The notes below the pieces were generated by a model that saw nothing but the letters and a program-made list of their open reading frames with translations, did no database searches and was not told the DNA's origin. Position numbers and translations under genes: made by a program. Of a stretch of 64,000 nt of DNA, positions 24,501-39,500 are shown one piece after another. This stretch comes from Marthasterias glacialis. Lineage: Eukaryota; Echinodermata; Asteroidea; Forcipulatida; Asteriidae. Every line of letters starts with the position of its first letter. Positions within the stretch are counted from its first letter, which is position 1. Where the stretch lies: NCBI GenBank assembly GCA_911728455.2, contig OU452222.1, positions 16,888,686 through 16,952,685 of the forward strand. The letters run 5' to 3'.

Positions 24501-27500
24501 TAACTATTCAATTAACCCTACTACTATTAGTGCCTTTTTTGAATAAGTTGGCACATCATCTGAAACCATTCACTAATGTGGTTTTGAATGGTGAGATAAC
24601 TGTGTATAGTGTTGATTCCCCAAGTGGTTTGGAATGGTAGGTAAGCTGATACAAAGTCTTGTGAGGATCGTTCCAAATGGTAGTACAGCTGTGGTTTATC
24701 AATCTACCCTCTATGCTATGCATGGTTTTTAATAGTAGTACAGTTTGATATCAACACAGTTCAAATTATAATAAAATCTGTGTACAATAGCCATGGGGAA
24801 ACGTGAGAGTTGGAATTTTGAATAGTACAGCAGTAGGAGGGTTATTAAATGACAAAATGTGATGATGGTACATGTATGACTAAAGTGGAAACACACAAAC
24901 TAGAGTCACAATGAGTTTTTGTCTATAGTATGTTATGTATAAATATGAACTTATTAACACAGACTCTGAAACGAGGTCAACAATTAGATTATAAAAAGGA
25001 CAACTTTTCACGTGTGCATGTAATCTTTTAAACGTGTCCATTAACCATTAAATGCTGGAAGATGTGTATACAAGACACACAAGCAGAAGTTTGATTGACA
25101 AAAAAAATGTCCAGAGATGCCCGTGGCAGACATGTAAATATGCCCGGGCATTCATACAGGATTTTTAAAAACTGTGGGGCATTCTGGACCTAAATTTAGC
25201 AAGTTTGGCCAAGGTGCGTTGAATTGAAGTTATCGGAAGTGAAAAGAGTAGTATTTCGACAAACGAGAAGAGGGTTTTATACTATAGACCCCAGGATTTA
25301 TTTATCAAATTTGAGGAAGTGAAGTTTTATTCAGTATAAGATGCTTAAGAAAATTCCTCAATTAACAAAATCTAGAGCCTTGTATATTTTTCCTTTTTTT
25401 TTGTTTAGGAGTATATTGCGTACCAGATACTTTGTATTTAAAGTCTTGTGAAAAAATTTAATCACATTGTACATTAAATAGAATTTTGTAAATAATTTAA
25501 GGCAAATTGTTAATAGAAACTTGGAGGGTTTTAGTATTAATTTACTTTATGGGCGCGCGTCATGTTCGTACTTTTAATTTGTCAGTTGGAACCACCCACC
25601 GTGGTTGTGTGACACTGGACTACTACTTTGGCCTAGCGAATCGAGGGGACTTCTCGTGATTAACTTCACTGCTGCGGAGTGAGTAGTTAATGGTCTCAAG
25701 TTTCCACTAGCCTGCTCTCCAGTTGTATTTAGGAGGTTGTGTCAAGTTACCAGTTTAATTGAATTGATCCTGCCCTTTTAACAATCAGATATCACATGTT
25801 TAGTCCTGCATCCTATTTACAGCCGGCAAACATGGATCAATCAAACTGAGAAATGTACACAGTGGAATGGTGAAGTGTATCTTTCATCAAACTTGATATT
25901 CTTGTGTGAAAAATCAATCAAAAGTGCAACGCAGTGTTTGCATTTTCACTTTTTTTCCCTTCATTACACTTCTCTTCTATCAGTTAATAATATATGAACA
26001 GAATGTTAATAATTAACCCTAACCACCCCAGGTTAGTCAAAATCCAACTGGGGGTATTGTTGGACTTTGGATGGTTGAGTTCTGTGAATCTTGTCTTTGC
26101 TGTTGGACTATGGCTGGTTGAGTACCAATGGTTCAGGGGACTAGTGTTGGACTTTGGCGGAGTGTGGAAAGTATTACTTTGATATGCAACCCCCTTGGAC
26201 TTTGGCTGAGTGTGGAAAGTACTATGATATTGTTGGATATTGATGGACTTGGTACTGTACTTCTCAAATAATCAAGCTATATCCATGTCCTAACATACCA
26301 GTCAGCCCAAATCAAACAGCACAAGACCTGTTGGAGTATGATGGGTTGTGTATTGTCCCCATATGTGTACTGTGGGAGTATGATGAGTTGTGTACTGGCC
26401 CCACAAGTGTACTGTTGGAGTACGATGGGTTTAGGAGGTCTCCTAGTAAAAATGCTTAGGGGGTTAGGGTTAAGGTCACAGACACTGAGTTTACGGTTAA
26501 CTTTGTCACCAGTGTGATGTTTTTTATATTGAAGATGATCAGAGCACACTGATCGAAACGTTAAATTGTTACACCACCAGTTCTTTTCAGAACCATCACA
26601 ACTCGTAGAGAGATTATTTTCATGCACATACTGTTATCACAACCCTTACGACATGGTATGGTAAACAAGTAATGAATGTTTCTGTGTGCTATGGTGAGAA
26701 TATTTTCTGGAGTTGAAATATGGAACGCTCCATTAATCGGGCAAAGCTGAGTTGAATGGAACATATTCCATCTTTCAATGAATGAAAATGTTCTCTCCAC
26801 TGCACGAATGCAACTCATTCAAAGTTGATATTTGTCATTTGATTGGAGGACAAAACTGTAAGAAAATAAACAAGATTGTATTCATGCATCCATTACGAGG
26901 GAATTTTGTACTGATGTGTATAACGCATGGTGTGGTCTGGTGTGCGATAATAAAAAAAGGATGGGACAAAAATGCATGGTGAATAGCACCAAAAAGCACG
27001 GTTTATGACGTAAGTCATAAATGTTTATCTTCCAGTACGCGCTAATCCTCCAATCAGATTGCTCAACGGGAGTGTGATAATAAACCATAGCATACTCCCA
27101 GATACTCCCTATATTGCATTCTCAGTATTGTGAGAATTTTGCGTCACGCTCCGTATATTCGGACAGTGCAAAATAACGTTCTAAACTTTGCGCATTGCAC
27201 GTGCTTCTCTTCATGAAATAACGCACCAAATTGTTAAACTTCACGCTTCGCATGTGAAAAGGTATGAAGCTGGCTGGAAGATCAATTCGCTATCACACTC
27301 GCGCTCGTGGAATACGGAAAATATAGCGCGTCTGCGTCCCATATTCCACTTGGCCGACGCAGAAGCGCTATAATTTTTTTCTCATATTCCACTTGCGCTA
27401 ATAATAAATAAATGCCGCGTGACCTACGAACCTCCAACCATATGACAAGGAGCTAATTGGGTGTTATATAATGGCTAATACACACAGTGCAATATGGTTA

Positions 27501-30500
27501 TTTGTGAGTAAAATATGGAAATAAATCACACTGCTATTAGAACAAACAGCATCACAGATTGTTTGCTCTTAAGACCCAAATTGATAAGTAAGCCACGCCC
27601 ACTGCTCCTTACCTCCTGTGCCTGCATGGGAAGTGGTAGAGGCAACAGCTCTGATAGTACAGTCAGTCCCCCAATGTAAGCATAGGGTCCAGATGGGATG
27701 TACTTCAGGACTTCCTTCAACATCACAGTCCAGCTGCTATTTGCGATTCCTGGTGGCACCATACATGTAAAAAACACATTAAGTATACCAACGATGGTTT
27801 ATGGAATCGGCCGGCAATCTATCATGGGATTTTAAAGCACATGGATGACATTGGTAATTGTTAAAGACCAGTATCTGCACTTTGTTGTGGTCCAATAACA
27901 AACCTGTGTAAATTTGAGATTAATCGGTCTTTAGATTCACAAGAAAATAGTTTTCACGGTTTTTAAAACATCAGGTTTTGGACTTGTGAGATCAAGCTAA
28001 TTGTTTTACACATTTTTCAAAATTTTTTAGCATTTCAAGCAAAAATGTTTCACAGGAAGTTTTCCACCATGACCATCTTTATACCAAGGTATGTGCAAAT
28101 CTGTAAACATTAACCGTAACTCCCCAGAGTGATTTATTCTAGAATCCTTCCCCACTCTAACAAATTCCAACACCATATGGGTAACTCAACACCCAAACTG
28201 TGGTATTCTGATTATGGTGGTATGCCTTAACCCATGTAAAGCATGACCAGTTTACTCATGCAGTCCCCAGTCCAACAAAATCCACCAAAACCCGCTGTTA
28301 GAGTTTGATGGAATAGGGACCGTTAGGGTTAATATTTTCAATCTTACCAATGGTGAGCACACTCTTTAGACCCAACAAAAATTGATACAGTCATTGATAA
28401 AATACTGACTAAGCTGGGGCCAATTTCATAGAGCTGCTTAAGCACAAAAAGTAGCTAAGCACAACAAAATCATGCTTACCAGAGTAAGGTTACCGGCCAA
28501 ACTACCATGTCATATGTACATTTTGTGACTGGTATCCTGCTCATTTTTGCTTAGCCGAAGTTTTTTAAGCAATATTTTCCGCTTAAGCAGCTCTATGAAA
28601 TTGGACCCTAATTAGTTGATTAATTACAATGTGTGCACATAAGGTCTTGTTCTTAACCAAAGGCAATATGTCCGTGCCATAAAGTCACACCAGCATTTGC
28701 CCCGGTGGAATGGGTGACTTCTGAGGACAGTAGGTGGCAAGCAGACTTACCAGGGACTTCTGTTGTTCTCAGAAATCAGCGCTTGCTGAGAACTGCATAA
28801 ACAATGGAAGTTTGCCTGGTATGTCTGCTGCCACCTAGTGTTCCTAAGTCTCCAACTGTACTCAACTTTTGACATGATTTGGTGATTTCAGTCGTATTTT
28901 GCTGGCTTTCATGTGAAGCCGCTCTCATTATCGCTTTCACAGGGCTTACACATGACTCAAACAAAAGGGAATGCATAGATTGACACAGAGCTACCCTAAT
29001 CTTTCTTGGTTAATCACATACAGCGTTTTGACTTATATACACTTTGATGTAAACACGTCAAGATGAATTGAGGACAAAAACCAATAGACCGATTGCGGGA
29101 CCAATGTTTACATGTCATCACGTGACCTATTGTGGGTACTACATCATCTGAGCTGATGGCAAACTACGTGCCAATACATGCCATGACCGACAGAGTCACA
29201 CCAAAAGTTGGCTTTTGGTAACAATAACACAGTTACTGAGCCATTTTATTAAAGTTGTATGTTGTGACATTGATATTAATCACATTACTGTTTCATAAAC
29301 TACCAGTACTCTACTAAAAAAGAGGTTTATTTTGAGTTATGCACTACTGGCGTTGGACGACTATGTAGCCACCCGCCTGTTATTTTGTTTGGAATGTAGG
29401 CCTAAATCACTGTAAAAAAAGGTAAAGAACGTTGGAAAAGTGAGCATTTATACCTAGCCTTGCAAAATTTCAAATACACAAAGGAATCACACAGTTGTGG
29501 AAAGCAATTTCTTTGGATGATTCAGCTTCAAAACTGTGAAATTCTTGTGTTGAAAAGTGTGTCATTGCGGCCGCGGTCGTCTGACCCAAATGTTCCGCCG
29601 TGCACCAGTGGTACACATTGTGCACATTTATACGTTACTTGTACAATTTCCAAAGACTTGCTCAGCCACTCGAAGGTCTCTGGTACAAACTCTGGAAAAT
29701 TGTTCACAGATTTCAAAAAAAAAAAAAGCCTCAATCGAATAAACAAATGCAACAATCATCATGGACCGTACCGCACTTTCCTATGGAGGACGTCGTGTTT
29801 GTTTACATTTAACACCCACAATAGGTCACGTGATGCGGGTCGCGCAATCGGTCTATTCTTTCCACTTTTAAAGGCCTGGGCAAAATTTCATAGACCTGCT
29901 TAAGCAGAAAATAATTTGCTAATCCATTAATGTGTCAGATATGTCTCGCTCCGAGTTTCAAGAAGATGGGTCCAACCTTTGAGAGCGATGTGGGAGGTAA
30001 GTGGCGACAGAAAGATTCACTCACCTTCTTCGGTGTCCGGCTGTTGTGAGGTCAAGACGGTGTAACTAAGTAGAATGTCTATGATGTCTGCCTGCACCTG
30101 CTGGGCTTCGGTCGGCATGATGATGCTGCTGGGTACCGAGCACAACACGGTGTGTAATGGCAGGAGGTAGGTTACCAGGCGCTCATCTTTGAACTAGCGA
30201 GAGGAACAAGTAACAAAGGTGAGTCTCACTGCTGACAAAAGAGGTCTGAACTTAGTTTCATTACTGTTCGCCTTGAGTACAGTCACTGGTTCTAGAGCGT
30301 TTATTTGTAATTAAAAAGAAAAAACAAAAAAAAAATAATTTACAGCTTAAAATGCGCGGCATTACACATATTTAATACCAGGGCTCTGCTAATTAGGTTT
30401 AAGACTCCATTTTTATTTGATTATCTACCTGCACTGAGCCACTGGCGAGCAACTCTGACAGCATGACCTTGATGAGTTGCAGTACTGGGGTCACTATGGC

Positions 30501-33500
30501 CTCGATGAGATGCACCTGGCTGTTGGACAGGGCAAAACCTTGTTGCCATGGACGTAACAGACGATCCCCGAGTCTCTGACAATTGGGGAAAGATACCAGA
30601 GTGTAAATGGGACGAGAAACGTGTTCGTTTGAAGACGATTTCCAGCGTGTTGCTTTCAGGCTGGTGTATTAAGATCTCAGATCAATTTCATGGAGCTGCT
30701 AAAGCATACCAACAGAATTATGCTTACCAGAATAAAGTTGCCAGCCAAAATGCCATGTGTCATGTCTGTGATTGGTGTCCTGCTTATTTTTGCTTAGCAG
30801 AAACATTTAAGCAATATCAACTACTCGGAGCAGCTCTATGGAATAGGGCCTCACTAAGCCTTGGGCCGCATTATCATTTTTGTATTAATATTCTTATTTA
30901 TTATTATTTATTCAACCTCAACAAACATAAACCACAAAACATTCCAGAGCAAAAGTATGTTAGAAAGCGGTAAAATAAAAAAATTGAAAAAACGACGAAT
31001 GACGAAAATATACATAATACATAAAATAATAAAAATAATAAAACCAAATAAAAATAATAATAAGTATGACACTCCACGCCTAAACAAGGCACTTTCTGCC
31101 CAAGCTTAAACTCAGTTTATTTGCTCATCAACATTGATGAGAAGAAGAAATGCTTTCAAATAACACCTAGTATAGGCCTATAAAAAAGGTAAGTCTTTCT
31201 TAACATATAAGATTGTTGACATCACGAAATTGATGATGCTGCTGGGTACCGAGCACAACACGGTGTGTAATGGCAGGAGGTAGGTTACCAGGCGCTCATC
31301 TTTGAACTAGCGAGAGGAACAAGTAACAAAGGTGAGACTCACTGCTGTCAAAAAAAAGGTCTGAACTTAGTTTTATTACTGTTCGCCTTGACCTCACAAC
31401 AGCCGGACACCGAAGAAGGTGAGTGAATCTTTCTGTCGCCAATTACCTCCCCCATCCCCCTCAAAGGCTTGGACCCAAATTGACATGACATCATGTTGAT
31501 GTCATGGCTGATGTTTGGGTAGTCTTCACTTTGAACGCCATTTCACTATTTCCGACAAGTGCCTGATTTGGGCGGGGGGGGGGGGGGGGGGGGGCGTTAC
31601 AGATGATAAACAAAACTTCAGCATTTGCTTGCAAAAATATATCAAAATTGTAGTGAATTTAATCTTTATAACTTAAGTATTGTGTTCATTTATATTTGTA
31701 TCAATCTATTTGTTGCATGTAGTGAAACAAATTCCCTACTTAAGGATCAATAATATTGAATGTATATATGAATATATGAGTACATGAATATATGAATACA
31801 TGAATATATGAATTATGAATCCTCTCTTCCCGTATACGTGAGAATCCTAGATCAACCTTACCTTGATGACATTAATGAAAGCATTCATGGAGCTGGATGA
31901 GTAAAGCTGGATGACGGACAGCTTGTATTGTAAATCCATCTGCTGATCTGGGGGGAAACAATTTAAAAAAAAAATTAAATAAAAAACAAAATGTTCATAT
32001 ATATTTTGTCGTGCCTCATTTTGGAGATGTTCATTCTTGTCCAAGAAGAATCAATAGAAGTATTGGTAGCACAGACTTGTCATATGAAAGGACAAAAATG
32101 TGAAGAAAGAAATCATGGTACAGATATCGTGGTGTTAACAGAAGACGGCTGTAAGGCTGTACGACGTTTTCATGGGCACAAAAATTACAACTTTTGCCCC
32201 AGCAGAAAGTCACATGCAATAACATGGCTCTTTTGAAAAAAAGTAACTGTTGTATATTTTGTTGCTAGAATTACATCCAAAACATGTTTTTTCCATTCCT
32301 TAGCGGAATTTAAGTTTTGAATGACTTACAAGTGACAGAAAAACGACCAAACTTCCACATTCAGTTTCCTTGAAACACGTTTTTGGACCGTAATTGCTAT
32401 TAATTGATGTCATCATTGCATTGGAGATAACGAATACATGTGTGACAAGCACATTCTATTCAGTCGTCAAGCAGCTATTAGACAAGCAGGAAACATGGGT
32501 TCCAATCCCACCAGAGTAGTCTGTGGAATTTTTTCCCCGCAGAACTCGGAGAGCACAAAGTATACAGTGATTCTCACACATTGGTCAGTTTAAAAAAAAA
32601 TGTTTCAACAGTCCTTTTCCTGCCCCTTATGCAACTAAATTAAATGCAACTTTAAGGAGATAAACTTAGATAAGAAAATTTCAATACATAGTGGTAAACT
32701 GACTGCAAATGCTTCCATTCTTTGCACAAATCCAAGATATTTGTAATACAACCAACCTGTGACAATGTCAGCTCATTTCATTGTTTCATTTGCGAGAAAA
32801 ATGCATTTAGCATTTTTGTATGCATTCCTATAGGCAGAGTTTTTGTCTCACTTAGACGAAAACTAATTTCGGATCTTATTTCATTTATTATTTAAAAACG
32901 ATAACACTTCAGGCAGAAATATTTCAAGGAAAGTTTTCTACCATCATTATCTCTATACCATGTATAAGGTATATGTAAATCTGTGAACATTTATGTTTTT
33001 CTTCTTATACCAATGTTGAGAGCTGAGGCTTTAAAGCTCTGGAACTAAACCAGAACGAGCCTCTTGCTTTCTTACCTCCTGACTGCATGTCTTCCGGGGC
33101 GCACGCTAGCTGTCGTAAGACCCTGAGGCATGTGACAATACCTGGCCCAGCTCCGAGGAGGTTATGTCCCAGCTCGTCACTCTCCTTATTGATGAACTCT
33201 ATCATCTTACCGATGCAGCTGCTGTCCAACTTCACACCTTCGATTGGGCTCAACCACTTTGATAAGGCTGCGTTAGAAAACATTGTCAAGCGCCTTGTCA
33301 GATAAGACAATTTCTACAGGCAACTTGGAGGTAAACCACTTTGATAATGATACAGTAGTGATAATAATATAAATCCTTTAGTCAGGCAATCACGATACAT
33401 ACAGAAATATACCAAATACAGAGATCAAATGTAAATATATCAAAATATAAATACTCCCCCCCCCCCTGATTTTATACAGCAAGGAAGGCAATCTTATGAT

Positions 33501-36500
33501 AAAAAATACACAGAAAATGAGCACATAAAAAGTACACAGACAAAGGAAAGCTGGGCTGCCTACCAGCAAGACAACAGTAAAATAAAACACTATCACCAAT
33601 GGGGGTGTGTCACTCCTAACAGGTCTGTCATGTCTGATAAAAGACAACGATGAATCAGAAATAGCATTGATCAATTTGTTAATTGGTGTGCCAAAAATCA
33701 TGTAATCCTCAATGTTTTAAAAACAAAAGGAACGGTTTTTACTTTTCAAAGAAACAAACAGATCGTGCGACCAGTTCAAATTAATGATGTGTCTGTTGCA
33801 AAATGATAAGTGAATACAAGTATATACGTACAGTAGTCGATAACCAGTTAAACTAGAATTCAAACACTACAAACCTATAAAAGCCAATCAGCGCTTGCAC
33901 TTCGCAACAAAACAAAAATATATTAATGTTAACCCAGCGTTTTAAAATTGTTTTATCAGAGTACTATTCAATCATTAACTTTCAATCGCTTGGTTTAATT
34001 CTCTCACTGTACATAACCAAAAAAATAAAAAAACTGCAATGTCTTGTTAAACACGCCAGTAGAATAATAGGTACTGATATGGAAAACCTTCAGAACTTGG
34101 TAGATAGCAGCATTTAAAAAAAAATTATGTCTGACAACACATATCCTCTACATTCTATGATTGTAACCCATTAGATCAGACAGGATTCAACAACTAGGCC
34201 TGAGGACAAACTGAACTGAATTGAATTGAAAGGCATTTATTAATTTAAAAAAATTGGTGTGATTGGACAAGCAAGAAAGGGTGACACTTTTTTGTTTTTA
34301 ATGGAAGTCGTCAGACACACAAGGCCAGTAAGCCACTCGAGGTATGGGCTACAAATCAACTGTTTTTTTTTCCAGGGGCTGTTGCCACCTACTCCTGGGG
34401 CTGAAACAGGGTAACCCCCTTTACAGTCCGTAAGGATGTAGGCTTGGGTATCATCCATCAGAAGCCTGGCTTGGTACCTCCCCAACTTTTTAACTTTTTA
34501 ACTAATCCCCAACACTGTAGCTGAATGAGGTACAAGTACATTCCTGAGATCTGTACTGACCTTGATGTGAGAGACACACATGCAGGCTTTGATCTTAACC
34601 GAGGCCACCGAGGCCATTGGCCTCATGCCCTGTCGAGTTGGCCAGCATGCCCTTCAGAAAAAATTGCACTGTCACTACCAACTTGGCCAGCATGCCCTTG
34701 TACAATTTCTCTGATTTGGCCAGCAAAGGCCTGCCCACGTTTTTCTTAAGATGGAGGTCTGCACATGTATATGTAACCAAGGTCTTACCTGGGTCTCCAT
34801 AAGAGCATAGCTCCAGTCTGGCCTGATAGTGCTTCAACACTGTCACCTTCTCATTGTGCTGGACAACACAGGCTAAGATCTGAGCAGCATAGCCGTGGGA
34901 AGCCGTCTTCCTAGCTTTACTTGGACTCATGCCTGGCTCTGTAAGAAATCAAAATGGAATATAGCCGCATGAGTGACAACCGTGCATAAAAATCTTCATT
35001 GACGGTGTGGTGTTCGGCAAAAACAAAAGTGATTACTGAAGCTCCCAAGCAAACCGTCTAACATCACAAATAGCTGGCTCAATTGTAACTTTTCCTACTC
35101 CTACCATCAATAATAATACCAAACACATCAGAATATTAATATACACTGACACACAGGACAACCAAACGACACATCAACAATTTGCAACACACTTTGATCA
35201 TCATAAGAGCGAAAGACAGGGTAGAAGTAAAAGGAAAAGGAATTTCCTTCCATTGACCAGCAGAAAATGTATGAGTTTTTTTTCAGCTGTGAGGAAATTC
35301 CATCACCAACAACTCTAACGAAGTATTTCATGTTTGAACCTAAACGCCAGACGAGGACCGCTAACCTCTACATAGCCTTTGTGATACCTCCGCTGTGTGT
35401 CCGAGTTTTACCCATTTATTTTGATTCCAGTGAAGTCCAACTACACCAAAGCCTCTTCTACAGATCCTCTCATGGTATGCGCTCACTCGTTGTGCCTTCC
35501 ATTCACTGTATCTGTTCAAACGGCCATTACTGTGAGACACTCTGCTAGCCTTTTTTCCCTTGTACTGCTGCACTTAGGAACTACCTAGCTGTATATTGCT
35601 TTCCACCATCTTACAATCTATTGCCATTTCAATGCCGTTCCCCCAAAAATCTAATTTTCTCTTTATTCTTTGTATGACCCTCTGAACTTGTGTGTATGTA
35701 TTTTTCATTAAAAAAATGAAAAACAAAAACTGACTACGTTACTCGACAAGACACACAAAAAGGAAAAACACCTCAACATCTAAACTATACCCTTTGGTTC
35801 GATGAAGGGCAACAGACACTCCATGTTATCCCCCATGGTGAAGACAAGAGCGAGTGCCGTCCTGCCCACAGTGGTGAAGCTGATGGAGTACAGCCACCTC
35901 ATGATCTCGATCACCTCATCGCAGTCTGCCCTGGTGACATTCAGCCCTTTATCCGTAGCCTGCCGTAGCTGGTCGATGTACTGCAGAGTGGCCATGCTGT
36001 AGAGAAGCTGCAGACCCAGCTGCTGCAGGAGACTCTCTTCCTGGGCCTCGTCGTCCAGGTTGGCTGTCAAACACTGGCAGAGGGCCTTGGTGGTTGTTTG
36101 GTTTGATGAAAGATACAGTAGACCTGGTAACGGTAAGAATAAGACAAGAGTTCACCCATTTTTTTTTTTCATTTCATTTCTTTTATTAATTTTGGTTGTG
36201 AAGACAAGTACTCTCAGAAAAGCGAACTTAATCACTATACTAGCCAAGAACCCCACAGAGAGAAGACTAGGAAGGAAGTTTCATTTTTTTTAAAGGAAAA
36301 CTCCAGAGAATAATTCCAGGGAAAACCCATGCAATCAGGTAGGGACTGAAAATCCAATCCACATAGTGCTCCCGGCAGGAATTAAACCAGGGTCCTAGAG
36401 GTGGAAGGCAAGGAAAGATACCACTACGCCAATCCGACCACCCTATGGACTCTGACTTTGGCAAAGACTCAAAATAGGTGAAGGCGAGGCAAAGCAATTC

Positions 36501-39500
36501 AAGAAACAAATGAAAATTTCCTGAATATGAAATTGAAATAAATCTACATAAGGGAAATCATTTGGGAAAACGTTTGTCAAAATACAGCTTCACAGCAATC
36601 TTGTGGATAGAAAACTGAAAACATTTCACATCAGGTAAATGAATCAAAATATTTAAACTGACACTGTCCAACATAGTTATAAAATAAATAAATACTAAAT
36701 ATAATAAAACAAACTTATTCTTTGATGAAGTCAGATGGAAGTTTTACCTTTGAGGGATTTCATGATTGCGGTGAGTAACTCCACAATGGTTATAGAAATG
36801 CTCTCGTGACCCGAGGTTGCTGGACATGAGATCAGAACAAGCACACTCTCCAGAAGATTTCTGTGAGAAAAATACACTCAACGTATTTAGGTTTTAAGAA
36901 AAGGTTTTAAGAAAAGGTTTTGTATGAAAGCACTTTTTCAAGAACTTCCATTTTGTTCACTTTCCTTTCGAATATCATTGATACTCCGAGTTCTTAGAGA
37001 GGACACATATCTTAGCAACTAGATCAAGGCGTTTACAAACAAATTAAACAAGTGATAAATACAAAGCTCTAAACAAATCTTAAATTAAGTTCAGTCTTGA
37101 GTAGTTTCTTGAAGACATGTACTGAAGTTGATTGTTTGAGATGGACGGGGAGGTTGTTCTAAAGTCTTGGACCAGTAAAGCCGAAATACACTGTTGCCAG
37201 CTGATTTTGTTGAATTTGGTTTGCAAAGTGTTCTGGCATCTGTGAGTTTGCACAGTCTGCTGTCACATTGGTAGACTGATACAATATTTTTTTCAAGATA
37301 GGCGGGGGACACAGAGTTCAAGCACTTCTACATGAGTAGGACAACTTTACATTTGAAGTGGAGGATTCTTATGAAGCGTCTCGGCCTTGGACTCGAGCTC
37401 TGGTGTTTCTGATCAGCAGAGTGCGGGTTCGAGTCCCGGTCGTGACACTTGTGTCCTTAAGCAAGACACTTAACCATTATTGCTGCTTCCTTCGGATGGG
37501 ACGTAAAGCCGTCGGTCCCGTGTGTTGTGTAATGCACCTAAAAGAACCCAATGCACTTTTCACAAAGAGAAGGGATTCGCCCTGGTGTTCCTGGTTTGAT
37601 CGGCTGCAGATTGTGCCACAGCACCTTGTAAACCGTACATGGTGCAACGTAAAAAACAGGTCTCATACTTCAAAACGTAACTCTGCATACCTTGCAGAAA
37701 AAAAAAACTGAGCGCTCTGAGACGCCCATCGGGTGTGATAAAGTGCTATATAAGACCTGCGTATTATTATTATTGTTATTCTTATTGTTATTCTTTCTCA
37801 CCTTGTGTGGAACATATGATACAAGGTTTGGTAGGGATCAGCTGTGTTTGGTGGTCCTGTTACTTTAGCAGTGGTGGGAAAAGCTTTGATGGGTGGCTGT
37901 ACCTGGAATAGAAAAAATAACACAAGAACAAATACAATCATGAGAGAGCACTGGGCCGAGAATGCTGACTACCTAATGGCAACACTAAGAGATGATCACT
38001 TTGAGTAGCCACTTTTAAATAATACGTGACAAAAACAATTGAAGGGCTCAGATTGTACGGAAACTAAAAATCCTGAAAATTTGATACAAAAATATCCTCT
38101 TTGGCTGGAGGTGAAACTCCATAAAGAAGTAAGATGTTATATTTCAGAGGTTTATGGACTCCTTAAATCACCACTAATAGATATCTTCATGTTTGATAAT
38201 CATGAGAGCTGAGTCTTTCGTCTCTGTAATGGTTTGCCTCAATCAAGAAAGTTTACAGTCCACGGAAGATCAACAAAAACTCCCCCAAATCAATAAAAAT
38301 CTAAATTCACAGGCCTGCAACAGACAGATTCATTAAGCCCCGCCCCCTAAATGTATTGACCAATCACAGCATTGGCTAAATCCCCTCTGTACACGTGGGC
38401 AGCAACATGTGGGTGTCTTCAATGCAACACTGCACGACATGAACGCACGCACTTTAAGTACGTGCACGCAAGTTTACATTTTTCAGTAGGTTTTTATTGT
38501 GTCGGACTTTCGGTGGCGTAGCCAAGGCTGTGATTGGTCAACACGTAAGGGGCGCAGCTTAACGGGTCGGTCTATTGTTCGCGTTGTTTTCACTTACAAG
38601 TGTGTACGACGCCGTCCTGAGCACAGTGCAGATATCCTGAAGACAGCCGATGATGGTCTCCAAGTCAGCACTGCTCACACCCCCACAATCGCCCATTACC
38701 TCTCCCTCTAAGGGTGTCCCCGGTCCAGAGGAGTGCTGCTGGAGGGTATCGGGGTCACTCGGGTCAAACTTAGAGGACTGTTTGAGGGAGGCAGTTGGGG
38801 AAACTGAGGAAGGCTCAGGGTCTGTGTCCAAAATACTGCAATGAAAAAAAAAGGAAACAATTGGATGATTTTCAACTTTTAAACGTTATTCATGAATAAG
38901 CAGGGAAAGTTTATCAATTCTGATTGGTCATGAGGAGGTCACGCGGCTAAGTTAAAATGTGCAGGGTAACTAGTGTTTGAACATAGACTGAGTAAATCGA
39001 GTCATAAGAGGGCGCTATCAGACAATTCTGCAAGAGTGAGCAAGTATCACGGCCCAATTGGTAGCACGCAAATTTGCCTGCGGAATTTTGAAACTTGCTT
39101 GCGTTAGTTTGAAACTTGTGCAAGCTACAAACTTGCACGGCGTGAAGAACTCAACATGGATAGAAATTCAAGGCAGAATCGAGGTGAGCTGAGGCTAAAC
39201 TGTCAGATTTTTCTCAATTTTTAAAGGTTTTTTGATGTTTTTAACACAACGATATTTATGAATGGGAATAAAAGTGAGTTTTATCAGTTTTCAACAAGTT
39301 GTTTAAACACAGTGAGGCCTGGTTCTTGATAATTTTACCTCGACTTTGACTCGGTAAAACTATCAAGAACCAGGCCACACCATGTTTAAACAACTACCTT
39401 TTATTACAATATTGGCTTTTGGAAGAGCAAATTTAGTCCCATCCTCAATGTCACTGCTCAAGATTTCAATATAAAACAAACCATCAAACCAACCTGTGAA

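Noticed and set aside
29460..29903. 147-aa plus-strand ORF
   Set aside because: Lies within the 780-bp TIR element and is broken in the sister copy at 53300-53890.
35267..35730. Overlapping ORFs suggestive of a LINE reverse-transcriptase C-terminus
   Set aside because: Frames shift repeatedly and I could not identify conserved residues with confidence.
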